Shown here: piece after piece, positions 24,348 through 36,324 of the stretch
Layout: each line of letters begins with the position of its first letter
Position numbering within the stretch: position 1 is the stretch's first letter
DNA from: Halichondria panicea
Lineage: Eukaryota; Porifera; Demospongiae; Suberitida; Halichondriidae
Assembly: GCF_963675165.1 (NCBI RefSeq)
Contig: NC_087383.1
Span: forward strand, 5,620,839 to 5,684,838
Length of the DNA: 64,000 nt
Direction: 5' to 3'
The notes under the pieces: generated by a model
What the model was told of the DNA's origin: nothing
Database searches by the model: none
The model's input: the letters and a program-made list of their open reading frames with translations, nothing else
Program-made: the position numbers and the translations under genes

Positions 24348-27300
24348 ATGGCGTCTAGAGCACTGTGGAGAAGATGTGAGTAGTGGTTTAAAGTAAGAGT
24401 GTGTGTAGACGCTCGTCTGTACATAGCTAAAAGATGCCATACATTCCGATTCACCCATTTTTGTTTAAAGGCGCTTAATTATTATAGCGCTATCACATGC
24501 ACAATAATTATACAGTAATATTATACTTGAAACAAAAGTATCGTACTTATTAAATATCACAAAGCCAGAGGTTGTTTCTTTTGGAGGTTGACATGTTCAA
24601 CAAATTATGTTGAAGTCCTGACTGGTGTCGCATATTTAGAGGGCTGGTCGCATCTAATTGGATATAGCTCTACTATACTACCCTCGGTTACAGGCCGCTT
24701 AAATTATTAGCAACCTGGAACCGAGGGTATGGTTGAACCTCTATTTAGGATACGACGTAACAAGTAATTGTCAATGCAGTACATTTACGCTAATTATACT
24801 TTGCTCACTTTCATTGTACAGCTTCGACTGCTCTATTGTGTCAGCGTATCAGTAGCCCAGTGCTGTCCTGTGTCTCCACTAGACTAAACCAAACCAGCAC
24901 TCAGGTATCCATGCACACAGTACTCGGGTATCCATGCACACAGTACTCGGGTATCCATGCACACAGTACTCGGGTATCCATGCATGCACACAGTACTCGG
25001 GTATCCATGCACACAGTACTCGGGTATCCATGCATGCACACAGTACTCGGGTATCCATGCATGCACACAGTACTCGGGTATCCATGCATACACACAGTAC
25101 TCGGGTATCCATGCACACAGTACTTGGGTATCCATGCATGCACACAGTACTCGGGTATCCATGCACACAGTACTTGGGTATCCATGCATGCACACAGTAC
25201 TCGGGTATCCATGCATACACACAGTACTCGGGTATCCATGCACACAGTACTTGGGTATCCATGCATGCACACAGTACTCGGGTATCCATGCATACACACA
25301 GTACTCGGGTATCCATGCACACAGTACATGGCGTGTTGTTATTGTGGTATTTTTAACTGCATGTATAATTATAGTGTAGCGTATAGCGGGTAATTTTTGT
25401 GGGGTAAAAGATTCGTTTAACTTGAAAACGGCGATTTTCGTGAGTTTTTGACTTCATTGCGTGCGTTCCGATAACCCACGCGTGCGTAAATTTCGTGGAG
25501 GCCAACTTGCCCACGAAAATAACGAATATTTTACCCCAAGAACATTACCCGCTATACTGTATTACGTACATAGCAAATGACATAATTACTGGTACCACCT
25601 ACATGTATGTACTTGTATAGCGGGGTATTTTCGTATGTTCGTATATTTCGTACTGTAGAGCTAAAACTACGAAATGATTCTACGTACTGCAATAGGTTCT
25701 GCGTCACTATGCTGAGCTGTACGAATAATTTAATATTTAAATGGTGGTTTATACGAAAATTACCCGCTATACGGTACATTGGAGTAGTAGTGTATATACA
25801 TAATGAACCCTTTCATAACGATATATTTGAGGGACGCTGTTTTGTTATAATTATACAAAGTGGCCTTTTTTGAGAGGTTGCTTGTTTACGATTTTGTTGT
25901 AAGAGAAGTTATATTTGTCAAAATGTTTGCAGGTATACGTGTAAATTATGTAATTATTTTAATCCCTTAGCCCCCGACGATTGGCAGGGGCCGTGTTGAC
26001 AATGCAGTCGAGTATGTGGTCACTAAATTAGACGATGTAGTCAACTGGGCAAGAAAGGTGAGACCACGGTAAAACTAGACTCATGCACACAATTGACATT
26101 AATTTTAATGACCTTTAGTTGTAGACAGCTTGTCCTTAACGATTATAGACAACTGTTCCTTTATATACCACTTGGGGTCTGTATCATATAGCAACTGGGT
26201 GGGGTTTAACTACCATAAACCCCAGCCCTGGAGCACATTCCTCATAAACTCCCTTGCCTTGAGGGCGTACTAATTTTATACTAGATCTACACAGCAAAAA
26301 AGAAGCTAGACACTTGTTGGCAAAGGCAGAACAGATGGGTGGGGCTCGCTAAACACCAGGAAGGCTGGAGGACGGGTGGGGCTCACTGCGCTTGGACATT
26401 TAAAAGTTAGTGCGTAGAGCTAGAAGCTTAGCACTGGCTTCAAGCTATACGCACAAGCTTTTTGTTCGTTTTTAATAGTTATTGAGACTGTTAGCTAGTT
26501 TTATCCAAGGTGAGGTAGCTTAGGTAGCAAGTACTTTTCATTCAAGTGGGTATATAACACTTATTGTCCACTACATTCGAATTTATGGCAAACGTAAACT
26601 ATCCTTGGCCTCGGGGCTTTGCCCTCGTCCTCGGAGGTTTACTGCCATAAATTCTGATGTAGTGGACAATAAGTATAACGTATTAAAGTACCGTGTGCTT
26701 AATTATTAGGAGGATCCTTCATCAGAGGTCCCACTGTTATCACAATGTGTTCTGAACATTTCCAAGGATTATAAAATAGCCAGGAGAGCACAAAGCATGG
26801 AAACATGCAAATCCAACTATTCGTTGGTACCAGTATACTAGCTTTGACCTGTGTTAGTTGCAAACGTGTTTCTGGTCAGAAACTTATCAAATAGCATGAG
26901 GGAGGGAGGGAGGTTCTCATTTCCCATTGTCCCATTATTCCATTATTGATGACGCCATAAATTACAAAATTCCTGTTGCTAAAAATCAATTTCTTTTGAA
27001 GGTTATAGACTCTGGATGGACACTAGTTATCTTACAAGGAAGAAGAGTTTGCTTGGTAGTGTTGCAGAACACTATAAAGTTAATCTAGCTAGCTATGCAT
27101 TAATATTCTTGAGGATCCAAAATCATAATTGCTTCCTTTCGGGGTGACGTCATTTTAAGCAGGTGTGTAAGCTGACCAGAAACACGTTTGCAACTAACAC
27201 AGGCCTTATGTACATGTAAATTGTAACATTGCACGAGCTCTACACATAACAGTACAACAATCTCCACCACCCACACACGTAGGGGTCGTTGTGGCCGATG

Positions 27301-28539
27301 ACCTTTGGACTGGCTTGCTGTGCAGTGGAGATGATGCATGCTGGAGCAGCAAGGTGCATAGATGCATGGTGGTGTCATATAATTATAGTGTGGACGTGGG
27401 TAGTTAATATTCGTGGCCCTACGTGTATAACTGTGAGCTTGGGTTTGGATTTTATGTTCTATAATTATGATCTTCAAATTTGTTGTTGCATGATTCTTAA
27501 TTTCTGAGGTATAGGTATAAAAATAAGATTTGAGTGGCTCTAAAAGTATAATTATTTTGCGTAATTATCAATTTTCTCAGATATGATTTAGACCGTTTTG
27601 GGATTGTGTTTCGAGCGAGTCCCCGCCAGTCTGATGTGATGATTGTAGCTGGGACACTCACTAACAAAATGGCACCCGCTCTACGGAAAGTCTATGACCA
27701 GATGCCAGAGCCAAGATGGGTCATCTCCATGGGAAGGTACGCCTTCATTATAATGGAACCACCTCCATAAATATAATTGTATAGGCTGGGTTTAACAACC
27801 ACCACAGACATGCAGACATGCATAATTAATACACAATAATTATGTACGTGTAAAACTTCCACTAAATTCACGTCTTCCACTGAACTTTAATTTTATGTAC
27901 ATGATAATAATTATTGGTTGACAGTTTGTCCATCACAGACTAGACCGCGTCTATTAGCCAGCCTCACATGAAGCTTCTATAATTATTGTATTACCGTTTA
28001 GCGCGAAATTTTCGAGGCCTTATATATTTCGTAGGATAGCCTCTAAAAGCATTTCGTTGCATAATGTTCATGGAATAATTGCTTACCGGAAGCCACGCCT
28101 TTAATCTTTGCACGTTATAGCAGATATCTAACTAAAGAACAATTTTCGTGGACTTAACGTTTGTATCAGAAATCAACGAAAATTATGCCCCTCGAAATGT
28201 ACGCTATAATAATGATAGTTAAACTCTATACATGTACCTTTATGTGTTGACTTTATATTGTTGCACACACTCATTGGATTCCTACAATAATTATATTTCT
28301 CTACACACACACACACGCACGCACGCACACACGCACACACACACACACACAGTTGTGCCAATGGTGGAGGCTATTACCACTACTCCTATTCTGTAGTGAG
28401 GGGGTGTGATCGAATTGTTCCTGTCGATATCTACGTCCCTGGTTGCCCCCCAACAGCCGAGGCACTCATTTATGGGATATTACAACTACAGAAGAAAGTT
28501 AAACGCAGCAAAGCCATCCAGATGTGGTATAGAAAGTGA
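24348..28539 (+). CDS. NDUFS7: NDUFS7, complex I PSST (20 kDa) subunit
   Basis: Six exons: 24348-24375, 24822-24904, 25971-26057, 27283-27353, 27581-27736, 28353-28539. Every junction keeps phase, giving 203 aa. The subunit holds iron-sulfur cluster N2 beside the quinone site of mitochondrial complex I. Ligands are visible: CC at residues 78-79 ([10 protein letters not shown]), Cys143 (SCANGGG) and Cys173 (VPGCPP). Exons 1-2 code for a basic, Ser/Leu-rich start ([11 protein letters not shown]) fitting a mitochondrial targeting peptide. From [17 protein letters not shown] to the end the protein is nearly colinear with animal NDUFS7. Intron 2 begins with a minisatellite that repeats the donor site, and exon 6 is preceded by a (CA)n tract. 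The convergent neighbour is the paracaspase gene. Confidence 0.97.
24905..25326. repeat. Minisatellite starting exactly at the NDUFS7 exon 2 donor
   Basis: About 17 copies of a GTATCCATGCACACAGTACT CGG unit with 4- and 6-bp insertion variants (GCATGCAC, GCATACAC). The first copy is the real donor (CACTCAG|GTATCC), and later copies repeat it as TACTCGG|GTATCC. The unit has few stops in any frame, so six-frame ORFs of about 140 codons here are artefacts. Confidence 0.95.
25380..25561. mobile_element. MITE family M1, full copy
   Basis: GTATAGCGGGTAATTTTTGT GG at the left and CATTACCCGCTATACTGTA at the right, with inner inverted GGGGTAAAA...TTTTACCCC. In NDUFS7 intron 2. Confidence 0.85.
25614..25776. 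mobile_element. MITE family M1, shorter copy
   Basis: GTATAGCGGGGTATTTTCGT at the left and ACGAAAATTACCCGCTATAC at the right. Lies just 3' of the previous copy. Confidence 0.8.
26559..26674. mobile_element. Foldback element in NDUFS7 intron 3
   Basis: ACTTATTGTCCACTACAT at the left and ATGTAGTGGACAATAAGT at the right are perfect inverted repeats. Inside, TTTATGGCA and TGCCATAAA extend the stem. About 116 bp, no coding potential. Confidence 0.85.
27992..28208. mobile_element. MITE related to M1 (GCGAAATTTTCGAGG type)
   Basis: The left end is TACCGTTTAGCGCGAAATTT TCGAGG and the right end CCCTCGAAATGTACGCTATA. A partial relative lies at about 28728-28945 (GCGCGAAATTTTCGAGGCAC). Confidence 0.65.
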
Positions 28540-29286
28540 ACACTCGTGAATCTATAACAACGATTCTTGCTGTTCATGTTTTTGCTATGACATTGTGATA
28601 GTGCAATATTGCAAGCCAGCTGTGTGTACTGAAATCCACGCACAATAATTATTACACCTAATTTAAATAACCCACTTGCCAAAATAATTTGCACTATAAT
28701 TGCACTGTACATGTATACGTATAATTATAAGCGCGAAATTTTCGAGGCACTATTACATTTCGTGGATTGGCTATAATTATAAAAGCATTTTGTTGCACAT
28801 GCAATTATACGGTATACGTAATAATAATTATTAATTTGGGTCAAAAATAATAACGACTTAAATTTATGTCATCTTCTAATTAGCGATAATAATTATGCAT
28901 GATCGAATTATTTCGTGGACCTATTTTCGTAGAGGATTGCTAAAACCCTATAATTATATAAAGCTCGCAGAAATTTTGGTATATGTATTCATGCATGGTC
29001 ACGGATCTATACTACTAAGTGAACGATATATTAACCTATAGCTCGTTCCCTGCAGGCTCAATTTTGGCTCATGCACTTAATTGATCTCGTTATAATTACT
29101 GTTATGTACAATGCATGCATGGTCACTATGCAGTTGACAGTCACGGTTGAAACAATAATTATGTGTTTAAAACAAAAAATGATAATGTTATGATTAATTT
29201 TTACGAACAGTATAATTATTGTATGTATCAATTATTACACAATAAGACAAAACTTTCTTCGGCTGTTAATTATAGTTGTGTAGTGT
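28540..29286. other. Convergent intergenic stretch, no gene
   Basis: Lies between the 3' ends of NDUFS7 (+) and the paracaspase gene (-). It contains a degenerate MITE and many ATAATTAT motifs. No further coding sequence. Confidence 0.6.
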
Positions 29287-31809
29287 TCAGATCCTGTTAC
29301 CATGGTATCCAGTGTCGGGTGAGTTGATTGGTCCGTGCACTGTGACCTGAGAATAGAGAGGGGGCGGGAGTGTTGTTGAGAGGAGGGTGTGTCTCTGGTG
29401 ACGGTGAGAGCCAGCTCGTTGGAACGTGTACACCACCTCTATCTCAAGCGTCACCGTCGCCGACTGTGAAGGGGCAGTGTTAGATATACTACATGGGTGT
29501 GTTTATAACGGAGGAATTAATATACTCACGGAATTAATTATTATGCTTGAGGATAAGTAATGTTGCTCTCTATAGTTAGCCAATGAAAATCATGCAGTTA
29601 GATCGTGCTACAATGTATCTACATGCATGTACGGATAATTACACAAGAATATGCAATTGAAGCAGATTGTGTATAATTATGATGTACAAAACGAGCTAAA
29701 AATTAATATCGAAACTGCTGGAAGGGTACATGTAAGTTTGGGCTCTCAAAGATACGTACTGTATACATATGGCTGCACTGAGGGTATAATCTGCACACTC
29801 AGGATCATTATATACAACATGCAGTTACACGTTACACTTACCCTAATCTTCTGAATGCCTGGGATTCTGAAGTGGAGGATATCGTTGGGACAGGGGATCT
29901 GTAGGAGGGAGGGGTTTAGTTATCATGTGACTGATGACTGCATGCAGCATAGATTTAGCACATTGAAGCATAAAAATGCTATGCACTACATGGATAGCAA
30001 AGTATGCGTGACTCCACACTTACATGGTCCACTCTGTACGTGCCTCTATCAGAGAATCGATACTCCTTGTCAAAATCAGACGCTTTCAGTTTCTGTGTGT
30101 TGAAGACAATAGTGTGTATGAATAATTACAATTAACGGCAGTCAAGAAACTTTGAAAAAGATAATATTCTAGCTTGGGTGTTGGGATTTGCAATACGCAC
30201 CCCAATAATAATAAGGTACATGTACTAGTTGTTTCAGGTGAAATAGGAATGACTGGAAATCCAATAATTATTGGCCCACATACATATAGGTTGTACAAGT
30301 CATGTAAGATTAATATGAAAGTTACTAGAGGTTGAATTCAGAATAATTATAGATTCAACTTCAACACAGGAAATCATCACACTATCTTGAAATTGCATGT
30401 ACACAGGATAATTGCTATTACACCCACTACACTGCAGCCGCCCACTCACTGGATGGTGGGGGATCCCATCCTGCACAAGGCACATAGTCATACGGTGAAC
30501 TTCGACCCTTGCCAGACACCCGTTCAACAACTCTGCAGTCACAATGAGGACGTTTGAATGCTCTGCCTCAAAGTGGAGCCTCACGGCAATCTCTGAGGGT
30601 TTGGCCCCAGTCACATCAGAGCCTTGACAACCAATCACTACACTCTCAGGCACAACTGTGTGTGTGGGTGGGTGTGTGAGTGTGTGTGTGTGTGGGAGGG
30701 TGTGTGAACTATGTTCTGCACTATACGATTCACACACACTCAGTACAACACATCGTCCTGGCTATGAGCAGACTCAGACTACACAGACGGACAAGCACAA
30801 ATATACGTATGAATGGGCCTTGAGTATAAGTATAACAGGACTGTCCACACCTAGGACAATTACATACAATAGTTTTATTACTTATTAAGAGCTACGATGT
30901 ATGACAGGACACATTTTTATTTTATTATTAAACCAGCATCCTCACACACGCCCACTCACAGTGTGCCCGCTGCCACACTTGAGCCCTCTCCTCTCTCTCT
31001 GTGTCGGGACCTCTCTTCACCTCATCAGCCAGGGAGAGTGGTCCTGCCATATTGTGTCTTATCTCTGGCCTCATCCACCCATTGGCCGCAGCTCTCAAGT
31101 CACGCCCACGGTCCCTCACCTACACATAGAAAGGAGTGGTCTCTGATCTAAACACGTCTATAAGCACTAGGGACGTACTTTTAAGAAGGCATCATTTTGT
31201 TGGATAGTTGGACAGCTTAAAAGTTCTTTATATCATTAATGAAGCCACAATTCTCAAAAAAAATAGACTTTAAAAGCAAATGACAGGATACAGTACAGTA
31301 CCTTGGCTGCAGCAACACCACATGCACCTCACTATAAGCACCCTAGCTTGGTACGCTACCTTGCCTGCAGCATCACCACATGCACCTCGCTATAAGCACC
31401 CTAGCTCTGTACGCTACCTTGGCTGCAGCATCACCACATGCACCTCGCTATAAGCACCCTAGCTCTGTACGCTACCTTGGCTGCAGCATCACCACATGCA
31501 CTTCGCTATAAGCACCCTAGCTCTGTACGCTACCTTGGCTGCAGCATCACCACATGCACTTCGCTATAAGCACCCTAGCTCTGTACGCTACCTTGGCTGC
31601 AGCATCACCACATGCACTTCGCTATAAGCACCCTAGCTCTATACGCTACCTTGGCTGCAGCGTCAGTGAGGAGAGTGTCTAGACGCTGGTTGAGGGTTCC
31701 ATCATCCAGGTGTTCCTTGAGAGCTGACACAAAGATAGAGTTGTTCTTGTCCTTCTCTTGTAGGGACTCTGCTTCAGTGCTGGCCTCGTAAGCACGCTCG
31801 GCACGAGTG

Positions 31810-31846
<37 letters not shown>

Positions 31847-34800
31847 TGTACGTGGGTGTGTGTGGGGGGGTAAGCAAACAATAAAAACGTAAAGTACATT
31901 AATATGTGTGTGCATGGATAAAAAACTTGTTACTACAAAATAAATAATGAGGATGCAGCATGTACAATGTAGCTATACCAGAACTACACTGTATGAAAAC
32001 TTAAACTGAGGCAATTGTACATGTACATGTACATGTATGTAGTAGCTCACCATGAGAAGGCTAGTAGGAAATATCCAGTAGCTCGGGCGGAGGGTACAAA
32101 GTTCAACTGAGCATAGTCCACAGGAGTGGAGCTGTTTGGACTGGGAGAGATACCGTGATACCATGATGATACTCATAATTGTTACCGTAATACTGAAGAC
32201 GACATTAAAATTGTACCAATGTTCTTTTTTTAGTATCGTGATGAAATAGAAATGCATACATAATTATAATTATGTGTTAATTATGTTATTAATAATTGTT
32301 ATTATTAAGAATTTAAGCTACACTTACTAAGTAGAAGCGCTGACTCGGCACATATCCAGGATCATGATGGATAGCTTAGCCCCGCCCACTTGCATAGCGT
32401 CCAACACTTCCTGTGCACACACGCATTGCTCTGGCTTCTTCTCCACGTCTGAATCCACTGGCATCATGTAGTTACGAGCGTTGTATTCAAACCCGTGACC
32501 AGCAAAGAAGAATAGAGCATACACGTTCTTGCCAATAAGAGTGGCAAAGTAATCCACAGCCTGTGTGTGTGTGTGTGTGTGTGTGTGCGGGGGTGGGGTG
32601 TGTGTGTGTGTGTGTGTGTGTGTGAAGGGAGAGTGTATGTGTGTGTTCATATGTGTGAGTTGTGGTCTAATTAATTTTATCTACGGAATTCAAGTTATGG
32701 CAGCTGAAAAGTTCTAAAGATTAAACGGGGATTGAAATGTGTGTAGACTGCTACAGCTGCTCAAGGATCAATGAAGTGCAAGTAAGAGTTTCTATAGGCT
32801 TCTAGTCATGTTTTCTTGGATTTTAATTTGTGGATTTGCAGAATAATGCTTCGTTCTCGAGTTATGCCTAGTTTTGCTTGCCATTGCAGCCTTTTCAGAA
32901 GAGCACGTAGCCAAACTTGTTTACCGAGTGTTGCTACTCTACTTAGTAGTTAGCTCTGCACTAGAACGCTAGCTATTGGTAGCTGCAAGAGTGAGAAGAG
33001 AGCTGCAAGGCTCTGCTGATGGCAGCCATTAATTTTAGACTTGCATCGATCCTTTTTAACAACAATCATGGTTGATCATTACCCACTCTTTTGAGTTTGC
33101 ATGCAGCATGCAAATTAAATGTTAATCATGTGTATAAAAGCTATTAGTAGGTTTATGTTACGTAGCTTTGGCATCGCCACCGAGGAGGCATCAGCACCTG
33201 CGGTGCTTTCATTGTAGGGCTATAATTAATTTTGTCACTTTTCGGCCTTGACCATGGGCTTATAATTATGTATTCGACCAACATTTGCAAATTCTGGCAT
33301 CTCCAAATAATTATGACATTGTCATGGAAATGGAATGCACGGAATTCAAGTTTATGAAAGAGTCCACACACCATTGATTAAACAGAGGGGGGGGGGTTGT
33401 TTTTTACATGTACATAATATGTACATGTAGTTAAACACGTTTCAACAGCTATAACTTGGCCATTCTATTCTATCCTGCACATTCCTCCTTGACAACATGC
33501 TATGCGGCCCTTACTAGGCGGTCCAAGTCATGTAGCAACTAATACTAATGTCTATGTATAATCTACTTCTTTAATGCACGTACCATCCCCCCACCCACAC
33601 ACCCACACGCACACATATCACACACCTTTTCCATCTCCCTCTTGCTCAGGTCGATGAGTGACACCACTTTGAACCCTGCACTCTGCAATACTCCGGCCAG
33701 GTCCTGAGCGTCCCTGTCAGGAGTGTTGAGGAGAAGCTCAGACTTGTGGTACTTCTTATTGCCGACCAGAAGAGCCACTTTATCATAGCACTTGTCCCAC
33801 AGATCAGGCAGCTCTCCTGTGGCACACACGGGGAGAGGGGTAATGATACACGCCTATAACTAATAGTTTATCGTATATCAGGTTTAGAATGAGTTGCAAG
33901 TTTTCGTTATCGAAACACACGCAAGGACTGAGAATGTGCATGCAATTTCCCATGCTTTGCATGCATGCAAGTCGCAATACTGCAAAACACAATCAGGCTT
34001 GTACAGTGTCATTCATTAACCTTGTGTTGGAACCTCCGTAATTATATGGATAGTACTAACAACTTAAAGCTGTAATTGTGTTGCAGTGTGTAACGAGGCA
34101 CACTGGGGAATGAAGTGACGTGTGTGCTGTTATACAGAGGTGGCCTTTGTTGAGGGATTCTCTTACACAAACCGTTCATTTAGGACCTGGCCTTAGATAC
34201 TTGTTACTATAATTATAGTGGCCTTCCCATTGTATTTTATGTTAAAAGTAAATGTTAAATTGTACGCATGTACATGTTTAATAATGATACACAAAGTGAA
34301 AGGGAGCATTACGTAGATTAAACTGTTGTTGAGTATAATAATTATACATGTGGTGCTGGTTTGCTATAGGGTGTGGTTAATAATGAACCTTGACCTCCAG
34401 CCCCGTCATCAGCTGGTCCTGTTGGTTGATCCATGTCTCGATTGTAATCATTGGCAACACCGCTCGGACCTAGGAGGGACTAACACTGTCAATACATCAT
34501 TTTTATAGGACCATAATTTACTCTACGAAATTATCCGCTACACAAACAAGTAAGCAAGATTGAACAATTACATTTCATGTACATTACTATAGGCACACAA
34601 AACAAAAACCAATTAGATTGGCCTTTGAAACTTAGTAATTACCCACTACAGTACTGCAGTAATGCAAACGTAATAATTATCACCATCACCATGCAGATCC
34701 CATGCACTAGCTAGCTCTCCACTGGACTCACCCTGATAGTATTCAGTGTTGGGGTATCCTGGTGGGAGATGATAGCCACCAGCCTCGTGACGCTGCATCA

Positions 34801-36099
34801 GCTGGTAGTCCTGTGGTGAGGCAGGGACCATACCACCAGAGAACAAGGCCTCATGACCACCGGGGTAAATATCAGGGGGTACTAAAGTAGCCATGAGGGA
34901 GAGAGAAATATGACAATAATAGTAACAGACAATCAATAAATAAGCATGCAGATAACCTAAGGACTGAGACAATCAAATATTGCTGAATCAGCGAATATGT
35001 CGCCCCGACCATGCTTTTTATCAAGTGTGTCAAACTAGATGGAGGCATTTGTAATCACAATAACACAATTCTGCTCAGAAATGGAGGATAGAAATCGAGT
35101 CATCGCTGGTTTTATACTCACTCATTCCAGAATGTTGCTGTGGTTGCTGGTATATGTCGTTACCATAGTCAGGCATTTGGTGGGGGTGGTTGGCATGGTG
35201 ACTAGGGCCGGGGGTACGAGTACCACGACTGGGGTGATCCAGCATGACTGGATGGTCCTGCATGACTGGTTCCTCGTTGGGTTGAAGTGCTGAGAGGACA
35301 TTACAACATAAAGCGAAGAATTGTGGAGAAAGTTGAAAACTAACGATCCATTAAAAAGGTTAAGTCAAGAACCAACCAACATACCACCCACCCACCCACC
35401 CACCCACACTCACGTGATACTACACAGCTCGGGGTCAGCACACTCACACCAAGGTCAGAGGTCACCCGACAATTATACGCTCCAAAATCCTTCACGCCCA
35501 TTCTGGATATAACCAAGTCAGAGGATGTGGCATATCCCAGTGTCTTTGCATCTCTTAGCCACTGATAGGAGAGGGTCACTCCAGGGTGGCCAGTAGCTAC
35601 TACCCTCAGGTGTAACTTGCTGTCCAGAGCTGTGGCCAGGTTGGGCTCCGGCCATTCACGAAGGATGGGCATGTCTGTGTGTGTGTGTGTGTGTGTGTGG
35701 GTGTTAGAAAGTATACAAATGGTATGGGTGGGCGTTGGTCTTCCACCATGCATACACTCAACACGGAATGCTCAGTTTAGATTTAGTTGATGGAATCTCA
35801 TCTATGGCATGTTATTTACAAGTATAATAATCACAGCTGGTGCATTGTACATGACTTTATACTCGTAAGAATGGGGCATGGGAATTAATAGTTTTAACAT
35901 AATCAATGTGAAATGTGAAGATCTGTTAGGGTGTTATGGAGAGAAAGCACTGAATCTATAGCAAAAACAAAGCCGGGCAATTAATGATTCAAGGGGTGTT
36001 GCATAAATGGTATTAAATAAGTAGTAAATTACAATGAAACACCATTTGTGCAGAACTACCACTCACCAGTGACTTGAGGATTCCCAGGGATGACTTCTG

Positions 36100-36188
<89 letters not shown>

Positions 36189-36228
36189 CGTGTGTGTGTG
36201 TGTGTGTGTGTGTGCGTGCGTGTGTGCG

Positions 36229-36266
<38 letters not shown>

Positions 36267-36292
36267 CGTGCGTGTGTGTGTGTGCGTGCGTG

Positions 36293-36324
<32 letters not shown>

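Noticed and set aside
24836-25393. Six overlapping ORFs of 137-185 codons
   Set aside because: They read through the NDUFS7 intron minisatellite, whose unit lacks stops in several frames. NDUFS7 splicing skips it.
31300-31647. 58-bp array considered as CRISPR or satellite
   Set aside because: No spacers, and it is plainly derived from an exon-intron junction.
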